Shown here piece after piece: positions 21,021-33,000 of a stretch of 64,000 nt of DNA. Made by a program: the position numbers and the translations under genes. The notes below the pieces were generated by a model. It did no database searches, was not told where the DNA came from, and saw nothing but the letters and a program-made list of their open reading frames with translations. The stretch covers positions 17,553,354 through 17,617,353 of the forward strand of contig NC_019876.2 of the NCBI RefSeq assembly GCF_002234675.1. Direction: 5' to 3'. The DNA comes from Oryzias latipes. Taxonomy: Eukaryota > Chordata > Actinopteri > Beloniformes > Adrianichthyidae. The number at the start of each line of letters is the position of its first letter. Position 1 is the stretch's first letter.

Positions 21021-24000
21021 TAACTTAAAGAGTGAAAATAATGGCTTTTGGTTAATTAAATTAATCAGTTCTTTTTTCTGTGTAATATGAATTTCCAACA
21101 AACAATATCTCACTGTTTTTATACAAATGTTCAGCTCTTTTAATGCAATAAGATCTGGAATCTAACAACAGCACAGCTTAATTTAACCCAGTTCAAAGCA
21201 TTTAATTGTAATTTATAGTCAAAATATGGAAACCCGCAAGTTTCCAATTATTTTTCCATGTCCTTAAAGTAATCAACACTTTGTTTGTGCGGTTGTGGTT
21301 GTTGTTCGTCTCTGATGTGGCTAACGTGTAGCGTGTTATAAACACGTTCTAGGTTTGGCGTGAACGCAGTAAATAGAGTCTGACTGCACCATAATCTGAT
21401 GCCCACCGTTAGTGCAGAAAGTACGATAGGTTTAAAGAGGACTTTGTTGAATTTATGAGTTTACGACAGTCGCTCATCTTTAGATTCTCAGATTTCTTTA
21501 TCAGATTTGATTTCAAATAGGCTCTGCTTCAAAGATTCTTCATTTGCTGAATCTTCCTATGCAAAGCTAAATGGTTTTAATTTATTTCTATTTTTACAAG
21601 GGTTTCTGACTCCTGTTTGTTGTTTTTCACATCCCAGAAATGAGGATGAAGATCTTATTGAATTTATTTCCCTCAACCCTTAGTAGTCTGGGGCTTTTTT
21701 GATCTTTAGTTTCTGCTACTTTGCAGTTTGCTCTGATAATTTTTTGTGGCAATGTTTGACATCCATGTTTGTAGTTCAACCTCAGTCTCTTGCTTTCCCA
21801 ATTTTAATATATTACAGAATAATTCCACAGTAAACCTGAAACTGTACAAAACGATCCTCAGAGTGGTAAATGTTGTCATTTTTTAATGCAAAAATTGAGA
21901 TGAAAGTATTTTACGTTTTTTTGATCAAAGATCAAAATATCAAATAAAAATTCAAAAACTAAAACAAAGCAAAAAAAAAAGGTCAAAATAATGTATAAAA
22001 TGTATTTTAATAAATCATCATGTGCCATAACTCTTATGATGTTGTTTTAAACCAAAAATTTAAAAGCCAATAAATGTTTTGAAACCTTCACATTAAATTT
22101 GAATAAAAAAATATTTCAATGTCGTCGTTCTTAAGGTGGATAACTAAGGGTTAATATCCACTGAAATCGGCATAAAAACTCCAGATTATCCTAATCTGTT
22201 CATATAATTCATACCAACATTCATTATTGCAATTCCATTTATAAAAAGTAAAGTAAACTATAGAATTACTAAGACTGCTTTTAAACCTTCTTATCATCAT
22301 GCAGTTGTTAGATTTTAAAGATTTTTAAATGTATTTTCCACGTTTTTGATGCAATTTACAAAGTCAGAAGGTTTTAAATAACTTCCTGATTAAATGTCAT
22401 TTCACGCCTGTAAAAATATGCCCCTTTTTTTTCATCAAAACATCTTCTCTGAGGGATTTTGAGTTTCTTAATTAAACCAAACTGTTTCAAAATGCAGAGA
22501 AAGACAAAAAAAACATGAATATAATTGAAAACATAACGACCCTGATGACCCTGTGAGGAGAGTTGAATGAATATAACCTTTTATAGCGTAATTTTTTTAT
22601 TTTAGAGACAAAAAATATTGATTTTACTGGCATATGAAATTCAGCAGACTTCATAAAACAACATTTTTGTATGCTTTTATGTGCTCTTTATTACAAAGCC
22701 AAACTGAAAAATAAAAAAGTCGTTTTTAATTTCAGAGAGAAAACTGATTAAATTAGAAATCCTGGTACATCCTTCATCAGCTAATGAAAAAGAGTTCTTT
22801 GTTTTTAGTTGTTCCTTTGTTTTTGTTTAAATAAAAGCATATAAGTCCAGGTTTAAACCAAACTAAGATATCAACTCTCACCCTTGTCTTCAGCCACATG
22901 AAAATCTATGTCCTGCCCTGCCATAAACGTCTGCTTTTATGGCCAAAGTGTTTGCAAAACTCATTTTATGACTCACTTGCACTGAGAAATTTCTGGTCGT
23001 AAAACGGTGCATTAAAAACAAAAGAAAATAAAAAGAGAAGGAAGACAGCTTCGTTTGCAGAAACACAACTTTTCTTTTTACATTTTTTAACAGGATTCCT
23101 GGAAAGACAACAGTCGGGCTTTTATTACGCTTTCCAGGAAGAAGCCCATGAAGACAAACATGTGATGACGAGGTCGACTACACGGGTGAAGGCTCCAAAA
23201 GATGCTTGTGTCAACAAGTTTATCTGGAGAAAGACTCCTTAAAAACAGCTGAAGAAAAGTCAAATGTTGGAGAGTTTTTTCTTGAAAAGCTTGTTTTTTC
23301 CCCAACATTATTTGCGAAGAAATGTGGATTCCTTGTCTAATTCTTTTCCTTTGTTCTAAAAGTCACATGTTGCACTGACTTTACAGCTCAAAATAAATCA
23401 AACTTTTAATGTCCCTCATGCGTGTATGAATGATGCGTCATAAACAGGCGGTTTTCAGCAGTCATCGGGACACATGGAACACTTCTCAAATCATGCCGGC
23501 CGCCTCAATCCATAAAGGAAGGACCAAGGTCGACGGAATGTTTATGATTTTCAGAGGGGAGGCGCAAATTAAAACAAAGAGATATCCTGCTCCAGTCATG
23601 TTTGAGTCCTGTTCGAAATGCAGTAAAAAATGATGCAATGTTGAATGTGTTGCTAGGCAACAATCAAACCCTCTCACGTCCTCATCGCATGTTTCTCCCA
23701 CCATAAAAGAACCGTCTATGACTCTGTAATTAGATTTTAATAAGTATTAAAATATCAGATTCTGACCTCCATTCACCTTTGTCCTAATGGCAACGCCTTG
23801 TCATGATGGCATTTTTGAGCAAAGCTTTTAGATTTAAAGATCTTTACAGGTTCATAATGCTGTATTAATAGAGGATGGCAACAATGCTGAAGGTTTGTCT
23901 CAAGATAAGAGAAACAAAGAACTTCTCTTCCAGAACTTTCTTTAATAGATCCGTATTCTTATCAAGCTCATTCTAGTTGCAGCCATTTATCATTAAGCCC

Positions 24001-24250
24001 TTATAAAACCGGAAAGACATTATTAGTTTCTGACTCACTGTCTCTGAATGAGCTCTATCTGCAAACATGTCATGATTTATTTATTGCAGACTGTATTTCC
24101 TTATTTATGAGACCTACTTTAGAACAGTTTTGTTCTGATGAAACTGAAGGGTTTTTTATGGTTTTTGATTTATTGTTTCATTCATTTACAAAATCCATCC
24201 AATGTTTGTTTTTGAGAAACAAAAACTTTGCTCTTTGACTAACATGGGAT
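21021..24250. other. AT-rich intergenic DNA without recognised genes
   Basis: No exon with a plausible splice context, no tandem array and no transposon terminus was recognised. Bases 23400-23710 are somewhat GC-richer and read as unique sequence, so they could be a conserved non-coding element. Confidence 0.5.
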
Positions 24251-24259
24251 TGGAGGTGA

Positions 24260-25070
24260 AAACAACAACAACAATGAACCGAAACTAAAATAAATAGAAT
24301 TAAAGATTCATGAAAAAAAGTAAACAAAATGCAAAATCAAACGTAAACGGCAAAAAAAGGACAAAAAAAGCAGAAAAAAAGAGACACAAAAAAATAGAAA
24401 TCACAAAAGGCAAAGAAAGAGAAAAAACAATGGCAGCTACAACTATAAAGGGCAAAAGTAAAAAAAGACATTCGAAATAAACAAAAAATAATAAATCAAC
24501 AAAAACGATTTAGCCATTAACAATTAAAATATAAAACAGGTCAAATAAAAACAAGAAATAAAAGAATATTTATGTAACACAAAAGAAAAAAAGAAAAAAC
24601 AACAAAAAGAAAAAAGTCAAGGATGAAGAGCAAACACAAAGGCAGAAAGAAGAGAAATAAAAATAAAACCAAAAATTACAACATAAAAATAGAAAAGGAA
24701 AGCATGAAAAGAAAAAAGAAAAGACAAATGAGAAAAGAGAACAACAAAGAGAAAAAAAATAAACAAAAAGACATTGGCCAAAAAACAGCAAAAAATACAA
24801 CATAGAACAACGAAAAACTCAAATCGTGTCAAAGATAAAAAAGGGCAAGGCTGAAAAGTGAACAAACTAAATAAAACTAAGTCACCAAAAAAAGAAATGA
24901 ACAGATATTACGTCTGCAAAAGCAATCAAAAAGTAAAACAGGCAAAACAGATAAAAATAAAAAAGAATATACACAAAAGACAAAGAGTAAAAAAGAGCAA
25001 AAAAAAGACAGAAAAACAAACCAATATTACATTTGAAGCCTCACAGACCAACAGACAATAAAGTTCTGCA
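24260..25070 (+). repeat. A-rich, T-poor asymmetric block
   Basis: About 800 bp in which the plus strand is dominated by A with G and C interruptions (AAAAACAAAAAGAAAAAAG-like) and very little T. It yields spurious Lys/Asn/Arg-rich frames on plus (24623-24805, 24858-25061) and Phe/Leu/Cys-rich frames on minus. No unit length repeats cleanly. It is best described as a degenerate simple-sequence tract. Confidence 0.8.
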
Positions 25071-25984
25071 GGAAAACACAATAAATGACAGACAGAGTGA
25101 TGGCCAACGGGCAGAGGTCTTTGTCCTTCTCCGTTCCTACAAGGTGATTACACATTAATGCCCTCAGGCTGTTGGACCATTCACTGAACATTGGCCCTGC
25201 AGCTCAGACCTAGTGAGGCTCATCTGAATTACACCCGATTTGAAGAATCATTGACCGTGTCACCGTTGGCGATGAACCGGGTTAGATGATAACTGGGTCT
25301 CTGTTTTCCGCTCAAACCTTGTTGTGTTTTTCTTTGCGTTTGTTCACCTGATTCCCTTTTTCACACCAAAGTAAATGACTGTTTTTCCTGATAAGTTCAG
25401 AGGAGTTTCGGTCCCGTCAGCCAGGTTAATGAGTAATCCCCCACCCCCCCCCACCGGTGAAGCAAAACATCCAAGGGCTTCGGTGAGAGACCCAGTTGTG
25501 AAACAAGGCCGGCAACTTGAATCTTTATCAACAGGAACGGTAGACGATGGATTGATATAATTTTTTTACAGTTTCATTTTTTTTCGTCTTGCAGTTTTAG
25601 AAGCTCTGCTAGTAGTCAATAAGTAACAGTAATTCCATCAAGACTAAACTGCTTATCGATTTGGAATAAAAGAACTCAAATAACGAAATAATGAGTCGTG
25701 AGACGCTAAAGATAAAGGGTTGATTTCACAGAACGTCAATGAGTTAAATGCCTTTGACTTCCAGTAAGACGCTTACTTTCATTTGGACACTTTTAGAAAC
25801 CGACAAATACAGGAAAGGTTCTATTTCCTTGTATGACACGGCTCTCACTCTCCTCTTCTGCCTCTATCAGCCTGGTCAGAGCTTCACCTGACAAATGTAT
25901 CAACCTTTTTTAGCCAGCATTTTATTTTTTAGTCGCTTGGTGATAATGAACAGTTCTATGTCATATTTAGAAGAATCAGCAAAA

Positions 25985-26580
25985 GTAAAGTTTTGAATCC
26001 CCTTGGCAACAGAGGTTTTGTGTTAACCACGCCCACATCCCTAACATGTTCATGTCGTGTGTCATATTGTTTTGTTCAGCTCGAGTCAACGATTCATGTA
26101 TTCAAATTTTACAATATTGCAATAAAAAAAGGGGCTCACAATCTACAGCTTTTAGTTAAGCAGATTCACACCGATGCTTGAGGAGTTAGGAGGCAACAGG
26201 TTGAGATTTGTTGCTGGTGATATTTTTGTAAAATTCGAGACGTCTTCCAAAGGTCAAAGGTCAAATATTTTTCTGTTGTTGTACTCTTAAGTTTGTGACA
26301 TTTCATCAACATCATTAAAACAAAAATTTTCCTTTTTCAGATTGTGTGAAAATGTGACAGATCTCTAAATTTCACACTTTGCCACAAAACGGACATCAAA
26401 TTATTATGGCCATCCCATAATAATTTGAAAACTTCCTTCGGATCTCCCCGACACGTGTGTTTTGTTTTTCGATAAGTGGATGTTGAAATCAATGTTTTGA
26501 GCCCCATGTGAGATGATGGCCTCATTCATTTTTTTGATGGTTTCTTCCGCTGTGATGTCATCAAGGAAACAGCGTAAATT
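25985..26580 (+). repeat. Dispersed non-coding repeat family B, copy 1
   Basis: The stretch is homologous to 51425-52095 over its length: GGCAACAGAGGTTTTGTGTTAA, ATTCATGT, GATGCTTGAGGAG, GGTCAAAGGTCAAA, ATTTCACACTTTGCCACAA, GCCATCCCATAATAATTT, GACACGTGTGTTTTG, TTTTTTTGATGG and GCTGTGATGTCATCA all recur in order. No open frame spans it. A partial copy is at 46440-46560. Confidence 0.7.
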
Positions 26581-26930
26581 TGGGCTGAGGCCAGAGCCGG
26601 CATTTCATGTACAGAGGCGTAACCAAAAAGTTTAGGGGCTTCATTTAAAAAAGTTGAAATTGTTATTTTTTCAGTGCTTAAAGAAGCTTGTATTGGTGGT
26701 GTTTTTCTCAATAAACATACGAATAGTGAGGGGACAAGAAAGTAAGTGGGCAAAACTGTTTGATGGGAGGGCAGTTGTCCCCTTTGCCCCCCCATAGCTC
26801 CGCCCCTTATTAAAAACACTATGACAATCTCTTTTATAAAATTTCCCAATATTTATGAAATGAAAGAAAATCGTAATTATTTATGCAGCTTATTTGTTGT
26901 TTCTCTGATCCTTTTCTGCACATTTTCTAA

Positions 26931-26932
<2 letters not shown>

Positions 26933-26965
<33 letters not shown>
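26933..26965 (+). repeat. (GT)n microsatellite
   Basis: About sixteen GT units in intergenic DNA between the claudin gene and fis1. Bases 26581-26932 resemble old repeat DNA; 26966-27320 reads as unique, moderately GC sequence with no supported exon. Confidence 0.95.
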
Positions 26966-26968
<3 letters not shown>

Positions 26969-28039
26969 AGCATCAGATCCAAACTACCAGAGATGTCTGC
27001 ATGAGAGGAGCCAGAAATGACCACCATGTCCATGAACCACCAGCGCTAAAGACAATAAATGACACCCCTGTGAAGGACAGAGCTGCTGTCCATCAAACAA
27101 ACAGCCCTGGAAACACATTTCCGATCCTCACACCACGTTTTCTTTAAACTCAGAGCTATCCGTGTTAGAGGCTATCTGAGATGAGCGCGTCTCCACACAT
27201 CTTTTGGCTCGGCGCTGATAAGCGGCCTGTTTTTGCGTAACACGGTGCATAAAGTTAATACTTAATGGCGCAGCTGCAGACTGAAGGGACAGTCGAAGCT
27301 AAACCTTTGCAACGGTTATCATATCACGGCTTTACATGCCGCCTTTGAACCCAACACTTTCAACTCCTCGGATGTTGAAATACTTTACTTGATATTTTTC
27401 CCTTTTTTCATGAGAGATATGTACCTTTTCACTGATTTTATAATAAATTGTGCATTATGATCCATTTATGATCGTCCTCATGACTCAAACCTTTGGGTCT
27501 CTCCACAGCAAAGGAGGGCACAGCTCATCAGATTCAAATGTTTCTGGATTGGAGAATCAGAAGAACAAACATAACGTTTTGTGTTTTTAATGGAAAATTC
27601 AAACTTCACAGTGTTCTGGAAAAGCTGATAGAAAAAGAAGGCAGCTTACCAGCAAAACGGATACTTTTGCAGTTCAGGGATGTAGTTGGAAAGTTTTCTG
27701 AAAGGATGTTGACAGCTACAAATAATCCTTCCTGCTTTAAACCTTGATGCCTTTTCAAGGAAATGGGCTCAAATTTGATGGAAAGATTATTGGACAAAGA
27801 GGTAAGACGGACTTTTTTTAAGAGTTTAAGGCTTCACCCGATACAGGACAAATCCTGAAACTGCCTCTGTGGCAAAAAGGACAGTTCACTTTTGTGCTGG
27901 ATTCATTTCAATTCTGCTTCATTTTAGATTTTTACTGCAATAATAGATTAAATGGGGGAAACCAAAGATCCCTTTCAAAGGGCTTCAGTGCAATCAAGTT
28001 AAGTATATTTTTTTAACCAACTTAAACATCCAACCATCC

Positions 28040-28370
28040 ATTTTCTGAGCCCGCTTCAATCACTGTTGGGGGTCACACTGTTGCTGGAGCCTATCCCAGC
28101 CACTGTCGGGTGAAAGTCCTGGAAAGGTCGGCAGTTCATTGCAGGGTCACACAATCTCACCTTCACATCTCAGGGATAATTTAGTCTTAATTAACCTGTG
28201 AAGGATGTTTTTGGACAGTGGGACAAAGCCGAAGTGACCGGACAAAAAACACGCATGCACGGGGAGAACACGCTAACTCCATACAGAGAGGTCTCAGCTG
28301 GGAATCAAACCAGGACCTTCTCGCTTGAGACAAGAGTGCAAACCGCTACACCACCATACAGCCTGATGTA
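28040..28370 (-). repeat. Fish retroposon copy (CCATCC...GCCTATCCCAGCC type)
   Basis: Read on the minus strand this is the common teleost retroposon that ends in GGATGG. The plus strand shows CATCCATTTTCTGAGCCCGC, GTTGCTGGAGCCTATCCCAG, ACGCATGCACGGGGAGAACA and AACCAGGACCTTCT. It ends near CCACCATACAGCC. Relatives: 430-530, 40650-40835 and 47784-47905. Confidence 0.7.
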
Positions 28371-28879
28371 AACACCATTTGCTGTTTATAAATGAAAAAA
28401 AAAAAATAGCCGATTAGGCTGAAATTAAGGTAATTAATCTTCTCTTGTCTTTATTTTTCAGTCCTATGGTCATGAATTTTATCTTTCCTGCTATTTAGTC
28501 TAATCTTAAGGAGAAGATTCTCAGAAACCAGGTTCTCCAGGTTTTCTTAGAACAGAGTTCTTTTAGGGTTAGAAAACTTTGTAAATCCGACCCCGAGTCC
28601 ACAGCGTCCAACTGTTCATCTGCTGAAAGCTAAAGAGGTGTTGCTCAGGGATTTCATGGAGGCTTTTTGCTGACGTCTATGTTCTTCCAGTCTGCCTTGT
28701 TGGCATCAACATTTTAAAAATAAACAGAAATACACTTAAGTTTTACCCACCTTGTTAGAAATTATTTAACTGTCTCTGCATTTTAATGTCTTTGTAAAAC
28801 ACTAAAATTAAGCTGTGGGAAATGTTTTTGTTTTTTATTGTGTAATTTGTGTTTATTTTTTAAGGTTTTTCAAAAAGTG

Positions 28880-29213
28880 TTGTTTTACCAAGATGAGCCC
28901 ACAAAATACTTCTTTGTGAGCACTAACTGCTGCTTTGTGTCCACAAAATACTAATTTAAACCCAGATACTCTTATTTCTACCCGTAAAATACTTATTTGT
29001 GCCCTCAAGATACTACTTTGTGAGCACAAAATGCAAATTTTTCCTCACAATATCCTAATTTATGTGCACAAAATGCTGATTTGTGAGTACTAAATGCTGA
29101 TTTGTGCCCACAAAATACTAATTTATGTGCACAAAATGCTGATTTGTGAGTACTAAATGCTGATTTGTGCCCACAAAATACTAATTTATGTGCACAAAAT
29201 GCATCCATATAAA
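28880..29213 (+). repeat. Minisatellite, 63-bp unit built from about 21-bp subunits
   Basis: From 29058 a 63-bp unit beginning ATTTATGTGCACAAAATGCT repeats at 29121 and partially at 29184. Each unit contains three related subunits of the form (A/G)ATTTGTG..CACAAAATGCT. Upstream, to about 28880, the same subunits are more diverged. The minus-strand frame 29005-29238 translates to a 21-residue periodic peptide and is a by-product of the repeat. Confidence 0.9.
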
Positions 29214-30020
29214 AGAAAACATCTTCACACATCAACATTTATGATAGGTCTACAGAAGGCACGAAGTTACTGTTTACAGTAAAAAAAAAGACATTACAAG
29301 ACCCATAAAAACATCTGCATTTATCACAAACCACATCTGAAAAAGTTCCAGGTTTTCTGCAACTCATTCCAGTCCAAATAGTCATTTTTGTATCGTAATT
29401 GCCTATATGTGCCCACAAAATGCTACAATGATGGAACTTTTTTTTAAAGTCATGTTCAGGGATGTAGAAGAAACCTGTAGTTGCTCCAAAAGTTTAGTTT
29501 CTTTTTCTTAAATTGTCATTTCTGTCCCACAAAAAAAGAGACTTAAAAAAAAGAACAAAAATCAACATTTTCTCTAGCGTTTTATTGAACATGATGCACA
29601 ATAATATATATTATAAAGCACAACGTTAGGAATGCGGTTAATTAAAGAAAGATCTGTGCCACATTTCCACGTTTGGACTTTATTCCAGAATAATCAGAAA
29701 ACTTCCCACCCTAATCAGCCGCTCCATTTGGACTTTTCAGCTCTGACAGAAGTCTTGGTTCAGATCCCGACGGCTCCTCTTCAAACGACAAACTCCACAT
29801 TTCACAGAACCCAAAACACCTTCAGTTTCTACTCAGGAGAACTCCTAACTGTAGCTTTACAGCAAAGTTAATGTAAATATGAGCTTTTGTATAAGTGAGA
29901 GTGAATCAACAAAAGAAGTCGGATAAATAAAGACTTTTCTCAACACTGTCACTGCTGGGTTTTTTAGTTTGAGACCAAAAATTCCCCATCCGTTAGGAGT
30001 TTTAAACACTTTTTAGCACT

Positions 30021-30026
30021 TTTATT
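30021..30026 (-). terminator. Candidate poly(A) signal of fis1
   Basis: TTTATT (AATAAA on the minus strand) lies 39 bp after the fis1 stop. That would make a very short 3' UTR; more distal signals may be used. Bases 29230-30020 hold no gene I can support. Confidence 0.4.
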
Positions 30027-30064
30027 TTTCAATCCTGAGTCCAGAGAAAACGGAAACATCCAGG

Positions 30065-33000
30065 TTAGGATTTGGCCACTCCCTTTGAAACTGCCAAGCC
30101 AATGAGGCCCGCTAATCCGGCCACGCCCAGCCCGATCCCTCCGACGATCGCCATGCCAACCAAGCCATCTAGACAACAGATAAGTAGAGGTTTTCAGCAA
30201 ACTTTGATCAGTTCCTCTTGAATGAATCAAGTGAGATCCTCTTTACCTTTCTTTAAGGCCTTATCGATCAGCTTCTCCATCTCCAGAGCCTGCTTGTTCT
30301 CCGGCTCGTTCTTCAGGAGGGTCCGGATGTACCTCAGGGCTCGCTCGTACTCCTAGATTTAGGAGAGGGAGACAGGTAAAATCTGGAATATGTGGAAACA
30401 CGTCAACATCCGTGAAAATAAAATCAGGTTGCAGAACGTGGATCATGTTACGGCTTTCAAATCCCAAGGAGACGAGGAGATCATCCTGACCTTCGGATGA
30501 TAAAGGCCTGATTAGTTATCTTCAAAGGACAGCGAGGGGGGAGAGCAGAGACCGGCACACTGTTGTACCAGAATGCAGCGTTTAGCCACTAATCAGATAA
30601 TAGCATATTTTTAGACCAAAACGCCATCCCAGTGCCAAATAAAGACACCCAAACCCTCCTTCAGGTACCCTATCGCTAATATTAAGTCCACATGAGTGGG
30701 GTCAGGGGTCAAATCTGTGTTTTCCACTGAAAACTACAATAATTGATTGAGGGGTATGTGGCAGCGAGACAACAATACAGACTTGATCTGGCGTCTGTTC
30801 TCACTGGGATCTTTTTCCCCCCATGGCATCACACGGAAAGGGTCCAATCCCGCAGCGCTGTTACTGTGACCCCGCCCACTTTTCAACGTTGGGCTTCATG
30901 AAAGGGCACACCGTAGGAAAAAAATATTAAACGGTAATAATTGTTGTGTTGTGAACTGTTGTTGGTTACAGGAGGGGCGATGTGGCCGAGCGTCTGTGGA
31001 TGGAGCGGGAGCGCCTGTGTGAGAGGGAAAAGTGGGAAGAGCTGCTGCACACGTTCATGACTGCACATCTGGATTTTTGGTCATGTTTTTGGCGTCGCAG
31101 TGGCTGACATTCATTAAGTTATGAGTTCAGTTTGTTGAATAATAACCAAGGAAGGTCAGGATAAACCCAGACTTTCTTTCTGCTCTGACAATATGAAATG
31201 TGAACAAGTGTTAGAAAGAATATTACAGCTGATCGCTGCTCCATTGACTGGAAATGAAAAACATGAAGTATGACGCTGTCCAGTTGTGACAAATGTACAT
31301 TACTATAATTAGCAAACTAACAGAAAAGTGAAAACATTTATTTTAATTGCAATAAAAGCACCATGACAGAAATAATGTACATTAAGTGACAAAGGATTAA
31401 AAATGCTTTTTATTTTATTTTAATGGTTGTGAGGTTCTTAGAAATATTGAAGGTGTTTTGTTCTGATGTATCCATCCTCATTCCTATTGCTGTAGGTATG
31501 ACACCATGAATGCAGTACTTCTGGTTTCAAATAGTTGTAATAATATTTTAAATTTGGCCTGTTTTTCTTGTGCAATATTGCTTTGAAAGTACTTTGTTGA
31601 GTTAAAGTCAAAATATGTTCAAAAGGTTATTTGACCTGCTGTTTGTGCATTTATTAACATTTCAGATCTATTGGAAATGTTTTTGTATTTCTTTGTATTA
31701 GACTTCACATTCTAGTTGATGATGGTACAGTTGTTGTCATCAACGTTGCCGACCCCTAGAATAGAGTCTCGTTTCATTTCAAAGAGCGTCACATAACGCC
31801 ATCGTCCATCATGCTTTCAGGCAGCTCGCACGCAATAAAGGCGGAACTGAGGTCTGTCCTCTGATGTCAGCAACGCGTGGATGCGAGACTGTTGAACACG
31901 GGAGGCCTAAACGTGAACACACAAGCGTTTACAGACTTGTCATTGGTAGTGGTAACTGTGTTACTGTAGCATAAAAGACTATAATGTGTGATTTGAGACA
32001 AAACGCACAACATTTCTCATAAGAAAAACATAATACTACCAATAGTAAAAAATGGTCATCTATACTTTAAAAGCGGCAGCTTTTCTTTTTTTAAATTATT
32101 TGCCAGGTTTGGCAGCAACACATTTCTCCACAGACTCACACGCATGATACTGTTTTGGCCCTTTGAGGGTGATAGTTGTAACCCTGGAGACGGAAGGAGC
32201 TATTAGAAATGCGTCTCTGAGCGCAGATAAAAATGTAGCAAATGTACATTACAAAATAAAAGGCTACATCTTCACACCACGCTTGGAGGAATTAGCCATT
32301 AAAGAAATTTTTTTAATGCTAACAAACTGCAGTCTTGCCCAACAATAACTGCCTATAAATCAAAATTAGGATCAAGTCATAGAAACAATCTTAGATGATT
32401 TGACTTAAAGGGCCGTCGAGAAGAGGAAGAACTTTGAGACTTACTTTGAGTCTGTAGTTGGCCACTGCGAGGTAGAAGAGGAAGTCTCTGGAGTCATCTT
32501 TTGGAGATTTCTGGACAAGTTCTACAGGAGAAAAATAAAAGCGTTTCTGCCATGAATGCTGGAAAAAAATCCTCACAAGAACCAGACCATTTATATACCA
32601 TCTGCCTTAGTGGATATTTATTTAATCTTTTCTTTTAATTCAGTTGACTTATTCCCTGAGAGGATTCAGGCCAAACCATTGACTGTATATGAGAACTGGA
32701 CAGAGTGACCCCTCCCCCCTCGCATTCCAAACAGGAAGTCCCAAAAAGTCAAAGTCCCATAGATTTCTAGGGAGGAATCAACAGCTAATAGTCATTCTAT
32801 TTGTCACAATCACCATCCTATCTCTGATATCCTAATCTGAGTGTTTTTTAAGATTTTTTCGTAGTGAAATTATTCAAGTTCTGAACCAACCAGATGTCTG
32901 CCGCCTCGTATTGAATCATTGATTCTCCTGAGCCCGTATTTTAAGTGGTAGGGGTGTGACTTTCCAATAAGATCACTTCTGACTGGAAGACTGGTTGCCA

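Noticed and set aside
24570-25061. Lys/Arg/Asn-rich (plus) and Phe/Leu/Cys-rich (minus) open frames that look like a nuclear or membrane protein
   Set aside because: Composition follows directly from the A-rich tract; no domain, start context or splicing.
28880-29213. CRISPR-like array
   Set aside because: Subunits are contiguous without unique spacers, and the host is a vertebrate.
29005-29238. Cys-His periodic peptide suggesting a zinc finger
   Set aside because: Spacing follows the 63-bp minisatellite and lacks the C2H2 arrangement.
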